Assembly (NCBI GenBank): GCA_007050995.1
Contig: VJOU01000011.1
Location: forward strand, 1 to 64,000
Length of the DNA stretch: 64,000 nt
Source: Glycocaulis profundi
GTDB lineage: Bacteria; Pseudomonadota; Alphaproteobacteria; Caulobacterales; Maricaulaceae
Reading direction: 5' to 3'
In this document: positions 1-8,530 of the stretch, piece after piece
How positions within the stretch are numbered: position 1 is the stretch's first letter
Layout: each line of letters opens with the position of its first letter
Position numbers and translations under genes: made by a program
The notes under the pieces: generated by a model
Database searches by the model: none
What the model was told of the DNA's origin: nothing
The model's input: the letters and a program-made list of their open reading frames with translations, nothing else

Positions 1-1628
1 CCCGCCGCCGCGGCCGCCGCCAGCGCATAGGCCGACGCCGCGCCGGGGGCGTGGGCGTATCCGCGCGGTCCCGACACCAGCCGCCACGCCGCCACCGCCA
101 GCGGCAGCCCGACCAGCAGCGCCGCCGCGCTCCACCCCAGATTTGTCTCCAGCCCCGTCATCCGCCAGTACGCCGCCGCTAGGATCATCACCGGCGCGCC
201 CGCGCCCGCGATGGCCATGGGCGCCTTGACCCGCAGACCGTGCAGGAACACCCAGCCCGCCACCGCGAACAGCGCGCCGAAGCCCGCCGCGGCGGCGAGG
301 AATTCGGGCGTGGACGGCCCGGCGTCGGGCTGGCCCATGAAGCGGAAGGCGCGCTCGGCGTCCGCGACCAGCCGCGCCTGATCCTCCGGCCACAGCAGGA
401 CGACCAGCGCGGCCATCACCGCCGCGGCGGCAGGCAGCGCGGCGAAGCCTTCGCGCCGCCACGCGGCCAGCAGGGCGATCACGCTCATGGCCCCCGCGGC
501 GAGCACCGCGTCGGGGGCGTGGCCCGAGCGTTCGGCCAGAAGCACCGCCAGCGCCATCGCCGCCATGCCGCCGAACCACGCGCCCACCAGCCCCGCGGGG
601 AAGGGCCACCAGTCCCTGAAAGGCCGGTCCACGGGCGGCGGCTCGCCCGCCTGATCCCAGGCGAAGACCAGCGCGGCGATCAGATAGGCGGGCAGATAGA
701 CCGCCAGCGCCCAGGCCTGCGCGCCGTCAAAGCCGAACACCAGCCAGATCAGCGGCCAGACCGCGCCGCCCGCCACCGCGATCCAGCCCGTCCAGCGCCA
801 GTCCAGCACCCGCGCCACGGCCAGCGAGGCCGCCGCCACGCCGAAGACGTAGGCGAACAGGGCGGGCGCGTTCGGCTCCTCCGATCCGATGAGCACAGGC
901 GCGATCAGCGCGCCCACCATGCCGAACGCGGCGATCACCGGCCCGTGCAGCAGCGCCAGCGCCACCGCCAGCCCCGCGATCACCGCCAGCGCGGCGAAGG
1001 CGGCGGGCGCGGGTATCAGCGCATACAGCCCGAACGCGGCCCAGGCCGCGCCATAGATGGTGATGATCCCCGCCCCGGCCAGCGCGGCGGGCGCGGCGGA
1101 ACGGATGCGCTGGACGGTCTTGGGCGGCCTGCGGCGCAGCGCCTCGCCCGCCCCGATCATGGCGAGCCCGGCGATGACGGCCAGCGCGATGCGCCCGGCG
1201 GGGCCCAGCAGTCCGTAATCGAGCGCGGCCCGGACCAGGAACACCCCGCCCAGCGCCAGCGCCAGCCCTGCTACCCAGACCAGCCAGTTGCCCGCCAGCG
1301 ACGCCTCGAGCCGCGCCAGCGCGCCTTCGCCCTTCTCCGTCTTCACGGCGGCGGCTAGCGCCGCCTGGGGCCGGGCGGTCCAGTCGGGCGCGGCAGGCGG
1401 AGGGGTCACGGCTTCAGGGACCGGCGCGGGGACCGGATCGGCCACCGGCGCGGGCGGCGCTTGCGCCGCCGGGCCTGCGCGTCCCGCTTCCAGCGCGGCG
1501 ATCCTGTGCTGGAGCCGCTCGATGCGGGTCATCAGCGAGTTCACCCGGAACAGGGAGACCCAGCCGAACACGGCGCCGAGCAGAATCGCGATGAAGATCA
1601 GGAAGGCGAGCGCGGCCAGACTTTCCAT
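1..1628 (-). CDS. DUF2339 domain-containing membrane protein (3' end cut by window)
   Basis: Reads on the minus strand from an ATG at 1628 and runs open off the left edge, so the C-terminus is missing. It begins with one hydrophobic segment (about residues 5-25), then a short helical stretch (LMTRIERLQHRIAALE), a Pro/Ala-rich linker, and then a long series of Ala/Leu/Val-rich membrane segments including GNWLVWVAGLALALGGV. This layout is typical of DUF2339 proteins, large polytopic inner-membrane proteins of unknown function. There is no gene partner in the same direction downstream within the window. The family call is from recognised sequence style; function is unknown. Confidence 0.85.
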   Translation of the reverse strand, partial: MESLAALAFLIFIAILLGAVFGWVSLFRVNSLMTRIERLQHRIAALEAGRAGPAAQAPPAPVADPVPAPVPEAVTPPPAAPDWTARPQAALAAAVKTEKGEGALARLEASLAGNWLVWVAGLALALGGVFLVRAALDYGLLGPAGRIALAVIAGLAMIGAGEALRRRPPKTVQRIRSAAPAALAGAGIITIYGAAWAAFGLYALIPAPAAFAALAVIAGLAVALALLHGPVIAAFGMVGALIAPVLIGSEEPNAPALFAYVFGVAAASLAVARVLDWRWTGWIAVAGGAVWPLIWLVFGFDGAQAWALAVYLPAYLIAALVFAWDQAGEPPPVDRPFRDWWPFPAGLVGAWFGGMAAMALAVLLAERSGHAPDAVLAAGAMSVIALLAAWRREGFAALPAAAAVMAALVVLLWPEDQARLVADAERAFRFMGQPDAGPSTPEFLAAAAGFGALFAVAGWVFLHGLRVKAPMAIAGAGAPVMILAAAYWRMTGLETNLGWSAAALLVGLPLAVAAWRLVSGPRGYAHAPGAASAYALAAAAAA

Positions 1629-1703
1629 TCACCCGTCCCTCGCGGCGTCCTCTGCGCACACCATGCGCGATAGGGGCGGGCGGGGAAAGGGCGATGAGCC
1701 CGG

Positions 1704-3044
1704 TCAGAAGCTCGCGGTCAGCTCCGCATAGACCAGCACCGAGTCGCCCAGATCGGGCGCGCCGGGGGCGTTGCGGGCGAATTCGCCCTTGAGAAGGGCC
1801 ACCGCGCCCACCCGGCCGTCCAGCCGGTCGGCGATCAGGGCGCGCGAATACTGCGCGTCGATCACGTGGCCCACGAAACCGCCCGTCTGACCGGACGGAT
1901 CGCGCAGGCCCGCGGGCCGCCAGCGGTCGGTGTCGTCGGCCAGCCAGACTGCGTGATACAGGATCTGGCTCTCCCACGGCCCCTCCTCCAGCTCCAGCCG
2001 CAGGCCGGGCGCGGAGATGTTCTCCCGGTCCATGGGACCGAAAATCCCGGTCATGCCGATATCGCCGCCGCGCGAGCTGAACAGAGGGGCATAGCGGTTC
2101 GTCTCGCCCGCGCCTGCGTCCTGCCCGCCCGAATAGCGCAGATACTGGGCTGAGACCCGCGGACCGAACCGGGCGTCCAGGCTGTAGCCGGCCACCGCCA
2201 CCAGCCCCCAGGCCTCATGGTCGATCACGCCGGGCGCCGGGCCGGAGACGGCCATCTCGCCGGTCTGGGCCGTCAGCTCCAGATCGAAGTCGAACGCCCC
2301 GGCTTCGGGGGCGCGGCGCACCCGGGCGCCGGGCACGAGGATGTCCAGCCCGTCCTGCTGGTCCACGCCGATCAGATAGGCCTCGGCCCGCACCCCGCCC
2401 GCAAAGGCGGCGCTGCGGGCGTGAACGCCCCAGATCCGGTCGTCCCAGTCGGTCTCGTCCAGCTCCGCCTCGTTGTCGAGCAGGCGGAAGCCGTCCGTCG
2501 GCAGGCGCTCGACCGGCGCGGTGTAAAAGCCCGTCAGGGTCCAGCCGCCGGGCATGTCCAGGATGGCCTGCGCGCCGGTGTAGACGTTGGGATGGTTGGA
2601 ATCCGAACTCGTCCCGATCACCCGGCGCGAGCCGATGTCCATGGTGAACCGCCCCGCCCGGACGGTCCCGGACACCGCGTCTCCCGTCAGCGCGCCCAGA
2701 TCGGCCTGGGCGTAGGCCTGCAGCACCTCGGCCGGATTGACCAGCGAGGTGGAGACGTTGGAATCATCGCTGTTGAGGAAACCCCGGCTGTCAGACAGTT
2801 CCAGCACCAGATCGAGCGGCCCCGCGTCGGCCTCCAGCTTCAGCCGCAGCCGCGTGGCCATAACCTGATCGGACCCCGTCTCGCCAAGGCGGAATCGGTT
2901 GTTCAGCGTCTCGTAGCGCGCCCGCGCCGACCCCGACACCGACAGCCATTCCGGCAGCGCCGCCCCCGTCTCGTCCTGCGCCATGGCGGGCGCGGCGGTT
3001 CCGGACAGGCAGACCGCGGCCAGCGCGGCGAGGCGTCGGGACAT
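1704..3044 (-). CDS. Outer-membrane porin, alginate-export family
   Basis: 446 residues from ATG 3044, which has a GGAG ribosome site nine bases upstream; a TTG five codons earlier is open but less likely. A signal peptide ends near AMAQ, then the mature protein starts with a strand-rich region (SVSGSARARYETLNNRFR, RLRLKLEADAG, GFLNSDDSN) that resembles the alginate export domain (AlgE-like 18-strand barrels). Such proteins are outer-membrane channels and are common in marine alphaproteobacteria; the substrate is often not alginate. The C-terminus ends in Phe (ELTASF), as expected of an outer-membrane barrel. It stands alone between the DUF2339 gene and yacG. Confidence 0.8.
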   Translation of the reverse strand: MSRRLAALAAVCLSGTAAPAMAQDETGAALPEWLSVSGSARARYETLNNRFRLGETGSDQVMATRLRLKLEADAGPLDLVLELSDSRGFLNSDDSNVSTSLVNPAEVLQAYAQADLGALTGDAVSGTVRAGRFTMDIGSRRVIGTSSDSNHPNVYTGAQAILDMPGGWTLTGFYTAPVERLPTDGFRLLDNEAELDETDWDDRIWGVHARSAAFAGGVRAEAYLIGVDQQDGLDILVPGARVRRAPEAGAFDFDLELTAQTGEMAVSGPAPGVIDHEAWGLVAVAGYSLDARFGPRVSAQYLRYSGGQDAGAGETNRYAPLFSSRGGDIGMTGIFGPMDRENISAPGLRLELEEGPWESQILYHAVWLADDTDRWRPAGLRDPSGQTGGFVGHVIDAQYSRALIADRLDGRVGAVALLKGEFARNAPGAPDLGDSVLVYAELTASF

Positions 3045-3161
3045 GAGCGGAATCTCCAAGGGGAAATCCGTCCGGACACGGAAGGCCCGGACACGGCCTG
3101 AAACAAAACCGTCGCATAATGGACATGAAAGGCGGGATCAAGGCGCGGCAGCGCCAGCGCG

Positions 3162-3329
3162 CTACTCCTCCCGCTCGCCCCGGGGCGGCATCTGTTCGGG
3201 CGGCACGGGCTCGCCGGGCACGACATAGCTGCCGCTGACCCATTTATGCAGGTCGATGTCCGCGCAGCGCTTCGAGCAGAAGGGCTTGTAGTCCTCCGAA
3301 GCGGGCTTCGAGCAGATCGGGCACTTCAT
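3162..3329 (-). CDS. yacG: DNA gyrase inhibitor YacG
   Basis: A 55-residue zinc-finger protein. Four cysteines at residues 3, 6, 18 and 22 (KCPICSK and FCSKRC) form the zinc knuckle, followed by ADIDLHKWVSGSY, the conserved YacG stretch. Family members bind GyrB and inhibit gyrase. It ends the infA-maf-RNase E/G-yacG series known from alphaproteobacteria, although here an alpha/beta hydrolase gene separates it from the RNase gene. Confidence 0.93.
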   Translation of the reverse strand: MKCPICSKPASEDYKPFCSKRCADIDLHKWVSGSYVVPGEPVPPEQMPPRGEREE

Positions 3330-3423
3330 CAGGACGAATCCCGCCGGTCGCGCCGGTCCGGTCCCGGCGAGGCGGGTTATAGCCGCCCCGCCCCGTCAAG
3401 GCACGGGGGCAGGCGCAGGGCGG

Positions 3424-4245
3424 TCACTGCCGGATGAAGTCCAGCAGGTCGGCGTTGAAGCGGTCGGGATGGGTCTCGGCCAGCCCGTGCGACAGCCCCT
3501 CGTAAACCTTCAGGGTCGCGTCCTTGACGATCTTGGAGGATTTATGGGCGGAGGCCCCGATGGGCACGATCTGGTCGTCGTCCGAATGGGCGATCATGGT
3601 CGGCACGTCGATCCGTTTGAGATCCTCGGTGAAATCGACCTCCGAGAACTGAGCGATGCAGTCGTGGGCGGCCTTGATCGAAGCCATCATGCCCTGCCGC
3701 CAGAAATTGTCGGTCAGGCCCGGCGGCGTGTCGGAACCCTCGCGGTTGTATCCGTAGAAGGGCTGGGTCACCGCCTTGAAGAAGCCGGACCGGTCGCGTC
3801 TGACGCCTTCGCGGAACTGATCGAACACCTCGATGGGCAGCCCCTCGGGATTGGTGTCGGTCCTGATCATCAGCGGCGGCACGGCGCCCAGCAGGACCAC
3901 CTTGGCGACCCGGCCCGTGCCATGCCGTCCGACATAGCGCGCCACCTCGCCCCCGCCCGTGGAATGGCCCACCAGAACCACGTCCTTCAGATTGAGATGT
4001 TTGATCAGGGACGCCAGGTCGTCGGCATACTGGTCCATGTCGTTGCCCTCCCAGGTCTGGGAGGACCGTCCATGCCCGCGGCGGTCATGGGCGATCACCC
4101 GGAAGCCGTGCCGGCTGAAATACAGCATCTGGGCGTCCCAGCAGTCCGACGTCAGCGGATAGCCGTGGGAGAAGACGATGGGCGGCCCCTCGCCCCAGTC
4201 TTTATAATAAAGCTCCGCACCGTGCTTGAGAGAGAGATAGGCCAT
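3424..4245 (-). CDS. Alpha/beta hydrolase, non-haem chloroperoxidase/arylesterase type
   Basis: 273 residues from ATG 4245, with GGAG about ten bases upstream; an 18-codon upstream extension is open but lacks family similarity. The nucleophile elbow is GHSTGGGE with Ser95, the oxyanion region is FSHGYPL, the acid is in HSDDDQIVP and the catalytic His is in GLSHGLAE. Length and motifs fit the non-haem chloroperoxidase/arylesterase (EstB/Cpo-like) family, cytoplasmic serine hydrolases acting on small esters. It sits between the RNase E/G gene and yacG, where close relatives usually have no gene, so it is probably a local insertion. Substrate unknown. Confidence 0.88.
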   Translation of the reverse strand: MAYLSLKHGAELYYKDWGEGPPIVFSHGYPLTSDCWDAQMLYFSRHGFRVIAHDRRGHGRSSQTWEGNDMDQYADDLASLIKHLNLKDVVLVGHSTGGGEVARYVGRHGTGRVAKVVLLGAVPPLMIRTDTNPEGLPIEVFDQFREGVRRDRSGFFKAVTQPFYGYNREGSDTPPGLTDNFWRQGMMASIKAAHDCIAQFSEVDFTEDLKRIDVPTMIAHSDDDQIVPIGASAHKSSKIVKDATLKVYEGLSHGLAETHPDRFNADLLDFIRQ

Positions 4246-4352
4246 GGGGAGTGGCTCCGAAGCCCGCGCCGACGGGGCCGGGGGGACCTCAAGCATCACT
4301 CATGTCAGGGCGCGCCGTATCGCGCAGAAACTACGTAGGGCTTCGGGACAGG

Positions 4353-5417
4353 TCAGACCGCCCGAGCCTGAAAGCCTCGCGGCTCAAGCGTTTCGCTCAG
4401 GACCGTGTCGAACCGAGCGCCCAGCCTGGACGCCATCGCCTTGCGCCAGCCGATGGGGTCGGCCTCAAGCCAGGCGTGGACCTCCGCGCCCGCTTCCAGA
4501 ACCAGCTTCGATCCGCCCCGGGCGCGGCCCTCGCGTTCGAGCGCTCTGAGGGCCGACAGCGCGCGGGTTTCCACCGTCTCCGCCCCGCCGCGCTCCAGCG
4601 CGATCTCGTGCAGGGGGCGGCCCAGCCGCTGGCGGGCCAGCTCCACGATGGCGAAGCGCGAGGGCGGCGCGATGTCCACGCGCGCCGGGTCGCCCTTGAA
4701 GGCGGCCTTCAGCGTCGCGTCCAGCGCGCTCTGATCGGCCTTCTTCTTCAGGGGCAGGAAGTCGATGGCCACCACGCCGCCGAAGCCGCGCTGACGGATC
4801 TGTTTCGCGGCCTCCTTCGCGGCGGCCTTGTTGACCTCCATGGCGAAGCGCGCGCCCACGGCGTTGGACTTGCGTCCGCCCGCGTCCACGTCGATCGCGA
4901 CCAGCGCCGCGGTGGGCTCGATGATCAGGCGTCCGCCGCCCAGCAGCGGAACCACCGGCTCCAGCGCGGCGTCGAAAATCGGCTCGAGATCGATCCCGGC
5001 CTCCTTCTCGGTCCGCACCGGCCCCTCGAACATCATCGACAGGCGCTCGGGCAGAGGCGGGGCGGGAATCACCGCCTCGGGGGCATCGCCGGGCTCGACC
5101 TCGAACAGGGACAGGGTCGGGCCCTTCTCCTGAAACGCCTCGCGGGCGATCTGCACGCCGATGGCCGCGCCCTCGTGCAGCCCGTCGGGACGCCCGCCGC
5201 CGCCGAAGGGCAGGAAGCCCTCCGGTCCGCGTCCGATGTCGCAGAAGGCCCCGTTCAGGGAGTTGTCGATCCGGCGCACACGGGCGCGGAACACCTCGCC
5301 GCGGATCGCGCGCGCGCTGCGCTCGCTCCAGCGCGCCACGTGCAGCTCCAGCACCCGGTCGCCATCCATGACCGCGCAGCGCGTCTCGCCCACATGCTCG
5401 GCGGCGATGATCCTCAT
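4353..5417 (-). CDS. Ribonuclease E/G family protein
   Basis: 354 residues. An N-terminal S1-like part (residues about 35-75: IRGEVFRARVRRIDNSLNGAFCDIG) is followed by the catalytic core with the two metal-binding acidic sites, AIDVDAGG and VVAIDFLPLK, separated by the usual spacing. It is shorter than RNase E or RNase G and lacks the zinc-link cysteines and the C-terminal scaffold, matching the short RNase E/G-like proteins encoded beside maf in alphaproteobacteria. Its ATG overlaps the maf stop by four bases (ATGA), so the two are translationally coupled. RNA-processing role is known for the family; the specific target is not. Confidence 0.9.
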   Translation of the reverse strand: MRIIAAEHVGETRCAVMDGDRVLELHVARWSERSARAIRGEVFRARVRRIDNSLNGAFCDIGRGPEGFLPFGGGGRPDGLHEGAAIGVQIAREAFQEKGPTLSLFEVEPGDAPEAVIPAPPLPERLSMMFEGPVRTEKEAGIDLEPIFDAALEPVVPLLGGGRLIIEPTAALVAIDVDAGGRKSNAVGARFAMEVNKAAAKEAAKQIRQRGFGGVVAIDFLPLKKKADQSALDATLKAAFKGDPARVDIAPPSRFAIVELARQRLGRPLHEIALERGGAETVETRALSALRALEREGRARGGSKLVLEAGAEVHAWLEADPIGWRKAMASRLGARFDTVLSETLEPRGFQARAV

Positions 5418-6001
5418 GCGCGCGTCTCCGGGTGGTAGCCCAGCCCGGTCAAAAGCTGGCGGGTTTCATAGACGGGCAGCCCGACAACGCCGGTATAACT
5501 GCCGATCAGGTTGATGACGAAGGCCCCGGCCCGGCCCTGGATGCCGTATCCGCCCGCCTTGCCTTTCCACTCGCCGCTGGCGAGGTAGGCGGCGATCTCC
5601 GCGTCGGAGAGGCGCTTGAAGGCGATGCGGGTCTCGGAGACCTTCGCCGCCGTCCGCCCGTCCGGGCCGCGCACCGCCACGCCGGTGTGGACGCGGTGAT
5701 TGCGCCCGCCCATCAGCCGCAGGCAGGCCTCGGCCTCCTCAGGGGTCTCGGTCTTGGGCAGGATGCGGCGGCCCACCGACACCACCGTGTCGCTGGCGAC
5801 CACGAAGTCGCCGGGATGGTCGGCGGCGGCCAGCTTCTCAGCCGCCAGACGCAACGCCAGCGCGCGCGGTGTCTCGCCCTCGCGCTCGGTCTCGTCGATG
5901 TGGGTCGGGGCGATCAGATCGGGCGTGAACCCGATGGCGGCGAGCAGCTCGGCCCGTCGGGGCGAGGCGCTGGCCAGCACGAGGCGGGGGGCGCGGCCCA
6001 T
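5414..6001 (-). CDS. maf: Maf-like nucleotide pyrophosphatase
   Basis: 195 residues. The start shows the Maf signature LASASPRRAELL (residues 9-20), and later DETEREGE, SDTVVSV and KAGGYGIQGRAG, the conserved blocks of Maf house-cleaning NTP pyrophosphatases (dTTP/UTP or m7GTP type). I chose ATG 6001 because GGGAG lies just upstream; a GTG at 6022 overlapping the infA stop is an alternative that adds seven residues. Lies between infA and the RNase gene and overlaps the latter by four bases. Confidence 0.92.
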   Translation of the reverse strand: MGRAPRLVLASASPRRAELLAAIGFTPDLIAPTHIDETEREGETPRALALRLAAEKLAAADHPGDFVVASDTVVSVGRRILPKTETPEEAEACLRLMGGRNHRVHTGVAVRGPDGRTAAKVSETRIAFKRLSDAEIAAYLASGEWKGKAGGYGIQGRAGAFVINLIGSYTGVVGLPVYETRQLLTGLGYHPETRA

Positions 6002-6018
6002 CGCGCCGCTCCCGGCCG

Positions 6019-6237
6019 TCACTTGAAGCGGTAGGTGATGCGCCCCTTGGTCAGGTCGTAGGGCGTCATCTCGACCAGCACCTTGTCACCGGCCAGCACG
6101 CGGATGCGGTTCTTGCGCATCTTGCCCGCGGTGTGGGCGATGATCTCGTGGTCGTTTTCGAGTTTCACGCGGAAGGTCGCGTTGGGCAGAAGTTCGGTGA
6201 CCTCGCCGGGAAACTCCAGAAGTTCTTCCTTGGCCAT
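6019..6237 (-). CDS. infA: Translation initiation factor IF-1
   Basis: 72 residues, the canonical IF-1 length. It has the S1/OB fold sequence [32 protein letters not shown] and ends [15 protein letters not shown]-1 binds the ribosomal A site and helps IF-2 and IF-3 in initiation. It heads the infA-maf-RNase block; a TATATAG-like -10 element on the minus strand lies near 6335, about 95 bases upstream of the start. Confidence 0.98.
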   Translation of the reverse strand: MAKEELLEFPGEVTELLPNATFRVKLENDHEIIAHTAGKMRKNRIRVLAGDKVLVEMTPYDLTKGRITYRFK

Positions 6238-6669
6238 GCGGCTCCTCGTGTCCTTGCACAGATAACGCGCGGGAGCCGCCCTGAGGTCCCCGCGCCGGCG
6301 CCCGCGATTCCGCCGGGCGCAAGTTCGGCGCGCTATATAGGCCCTCCGCCCCCCATCCGTCGAGGGCGGATGCTTCGAGGGGAAGCGCATCGCCTCCGCG
6401 TTTCCCTGTAAGAGGGCTTGAATCAACCTCACGCAAACAAGGCATCGACGAATTCATACGTTTCGGATGCGCCACCTTTAATCGCCATACCTCATCGATA
6501 CAGTCGGATCGAACTTCTTCAGGAGCAAACAGCCGCAAACGGACCTACAGCCCTCCCCGATATAGGTAAGCATATCCGGTAGCAATTCTCAGATTGTCAC
6601 ACTCTTTGATTGCGTGTAATTTTCACATGAGGTAGATGAGGCGGTCTAGAAACAAATTTGGGGGATTCC
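6238..6669. other. Intergenic region between infA and the IalB-like gene
   Basis: About 430 bases. The first 190 are GC-rich and hold the infA leader and probable promoter (minus-strand TATATAG near 6335). From about 6430 base composition drops abruptly and stays AT-richer to about 7140. I found no convincing ORF, tRNA or repeat. A minus-strand frame from 6538 runs into the infA upstream region but has no ribosome site. Confidence 0.6.
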
Positions 6670-7110
6670 ATGATTGTAGAGTTTCTCGCATCGTTAACGC
6701 TTGTATCCACCATTTCACAAAGCGACATTGGGCGGTGGCAAAAAAATTGCACAACCGACGATTTCACTGATGAGGTGAGTTGTCGGGCCAGTTATTCGGG
6801 CACTACCAACCAAGGTCGCGGCAACGTGTACTCAATGAGCGTTTCTCACAGCGAATCAGACGGATGGCTTTACTTAATTGTCGTCAGCCGCGCGATTCAC
6901 TCCGGATTAGATATTCGTGTTGATGACCAACCCGCACTGAGAGGGCAGTGCGTCTCTTCTGCATGTCTTGTAAGCGGGTCTGATGCAGCTAACCTTGTGA
7001 GGCAGATGAGAGAGGGACAGCAAATTTTAATTCGAGTGACTTCGCCCAGCCTTAGGACAGAAATGCAAGAGCGAATTAGCTTAAGCGGGTTCACAGCCGC
7101 CTTGGACTAA
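6670..7110 (+). CDS. IalB-like secreted protein in an AT-richer segment
   Basis: 146 residues from ATG 6670, with a GGGGG run ten bases upstream. A short hydrophobic N-terminus (MIVEFLASLTLVSTISQS) looks like a signal peptide. The rest resembles the invasion-associated locus B fold: GRWQKNC near the start, then GLDIRVDDQP, a C-VSSA-C pair, a stretch of the form RQMREGQQILIRV, and the ending SLSGFTAALD, which is the typical IalB C-terminal motif. IalB-like proteins are periplasmic or secreted and of poorly defined role. Codon use is clearly AT-richer than both neighbours, and the gene interrupts a conserved block on the opposite strand, suggesting transfer. Family call is moderate. Confidence 0.7.
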   Translation: MIVEFLASLTLVSTISQSDIGRWQKNCTTDDFTDEVSCRASYSGTTNQGRGNVYSMSVSHSESDGWLYLIVVSRAIHSGLDIRVDDQPALRGQCVSSACLVSGSDAANLVRQMREGQQILIRVTSPSLRTEMQERISLSGFTAALD

Positions 7111-7161
7111 CCAAAGCGCCCGAAACAACAATTTTCCAGCTATCGCGTGGACTGAGGCTTC

Positions 7162-7599
7162 TCACCTCCCGCTGGCGAAGATCTCGATCCGTTCGGCCAG
7201 CCGGTCGCGCACGGCGCGGTAGGCGTCCAGCTTGGCGTCCCGCCCCCCCGGCGCCTCGGTGGGGTCGGGCAACACCCAGTCCTCGGCCCGCGCCCCGGTG
7301 CGTTCGGCCAGGCGGCGGGCTTCGTCGCAGGCTTCCTCGGCCAGGCACACCACCAGGCTGCCCGGGCCGGGGCTGACGTCGTTTAGGTCGCGGCATTCGA
7401 ACCGGGACAGGTCCGCGCCGGTCTCGGCCATCACCGCGATCATGTAGCCGTCGGGGAAGGCGGCGGGCTCGACCCCGCAGGAGACGGCCTGAGCCTTGTC
7501 CCCGAAGCGCTTGCGCCACAGCGCCTCGCCCATGGGCGAGCGCACCGCGTTGCGGCCGCACACGAACACCACGGACGGCAGGCCCGCCGGAGCCGTCAC
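7162..7599 (-). CDS. Low-molecular-weight protein-tyrosine phosphatase family
   Basis: 145 residues from GTG 7599, whose TG overlaps the stop of the upstream UPF0262 gene (GTGA). The P-loop is [15 protein letters not shown]: Cys14 followed by five residues and Arg20, the CX5R motif. The general acid Asp is in [10 protein letters not shown]. This gene is usually placed between the UPF0262 gene and infA in alphaproteobacteria and is variously named arsenate reductase or protein-tyrosine phosphatase. The loop is of phosphatase type; an arsenate role is not supported by the sequence. Confidence 0.9.
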   Translation of the reverse strand: MTAPAGLPSVVFVCGRNAVRSPMGEALWRKRFGDKAQAVSCGVEPAAFPDGYMIAVMAETGADLSRFECRDLNDVSPGPGSLVVCLAEEACDEARRLAERTGARAEDWVLPDPTEAPGGRDAKLDAYRAVRDRLAERIEIFASGR

Positions 7600-8072
7600 G
7601 CGCCCGCCCTCCGGTGAAGCGCGCAGATCAGGGTGAACAGGCGCCGGGCGGTGTCGAAATCCACCGCGATCTTGCCCTCCAGCCGCTCCCGGAGCAGCGT
7701 CGAGCCCTCGTTGTGGACGCCCCTGCGGCCCATGTCGATGGCCTCGATCTGGGCCAGCGGCGCGTCGCGCACGGCCTCGTAATAGCTCTCGCAAATCAGG
7801 AAATAGTCCTTGATGATCCGGCGCAGCGGACCCAGCGAGAACACGAACACCCGCACCGGCGCCCCGTCCGCGCGGCTGACGTCGAACACCAGCCGCTGCT
7901 CCTCGATGGCCAGGCGCAGATGATAGGGACCGGCCTCGGCGCCGTCGGGGTGGAAGGCGTTGGTTTCGATCAGGTCGGCGATTGCCACCCGCCGCTCGTG
8001 CTCGACCGCCTCGTCCGCGCGCCCGATGGAGGCGGCGTCCAGCGTGATCGAGACGATGCGGTGCTCGCTCAC
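7596..8072 (-). CDS. UPF0262 family protein
   Basis: 158 residues from GTG 8072, which overlaps the DUF2948 stop (GTGA) and itself overlaps the next gene in the same way. Conserved stretches include [35 protein letters not shown] and [14 protein letters not shown], all typical of UPF0262. Length matches the family (about 160). Function unknown; the family is essentially confined to alphaproteobacteria and is found in this gene cluster. Confidence 0.93.
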   Translation of the reverse strand: MSEHRIVSITLDAASIGRADEAVEHERRVAIADLIETNAFHPDGAEAGPYHLRLAIEEQRLVFDVSRADGAPVRVFVFSLGPLRRIIKDYFLICESYYEAVRDAPLAQIEAIDMGRRGVHNEGSTLLRERLEGKIAVDFDTARRLFTLICALHRRAGA

Positions 8073-8530
8073 GGCTCGCCCCTGTCCCCGCGCTCGTGGT
8101 CGGGCCGGGCCGCCGCGCGCCAGGGCTGGGACACGTCCGCCAGCGCCGCGTCGATGCACTCGACCTCCAGCGCCAGCGCGCCCCCGCCCGCGAAGGTCAG
8201 GGTCAGCACCCCGCCGGGGCTCTCGGGATCCGCGTCCGGCTCGAACTCCAGCGCCAGCAGGGCGACCACCGCGTCCTTCGCGCCCTGTCGCAGGCGCTGG
8301 GATTTGGCCGACAGCACCCCGCCGAACTGCAGCGCGGCGCGCACGCGCTCGCCCCGCCCGTTGACCTTCGCTTCCCAGCGATAGCGGTTGAGCGCGACCG
8401 TGAAGCGGCGCGCCTTGGGCTCATAGACGAAATCGCCGATCAGTCCGGCCGCGTCCTGAAGCGCGGCGGACAGGATCTGCAGATCAGCGGGCTCGGCGGC
8501 CAGCAGCTTCAGAGGCTTGGGACGTTTCAC
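8069..8530 (-). CDS. DUF2948 family protein
   Basis: 153 residues from a GTG that begins immediately after the murA stop codon (no gap). Recognisable DUF2948 segments are [21 protein letters not shown] and [12 protein letters not shown]. In many alphaproteobacteria the gene follows murA and precedes hisD; here hisD is absent and UPF0262 follows directly with a GTGA overlap. Function unknown. Confidence 0.92.
   Translation of the reverse strand: MKRPKPLKLLAAEPADLQILSAALQDAAGLIGDFVYEPKARRFTVALNRYRWEAKVNGRGERVRAALQFGGVLSAKSQRLRQGAKDAVVALLALEFEPDADPESPGGVLTLTFAGGGALALEVECIDAALADVSQPWRAAARPDHERGDRGEP

Noticed and set aside
6086-6538. Minus-strand frame from 6538 running into the infA upstream region
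   Set aside because: No ribosome site, crosses the composition boundary at about 6430 and overlaps infA in a different frame.
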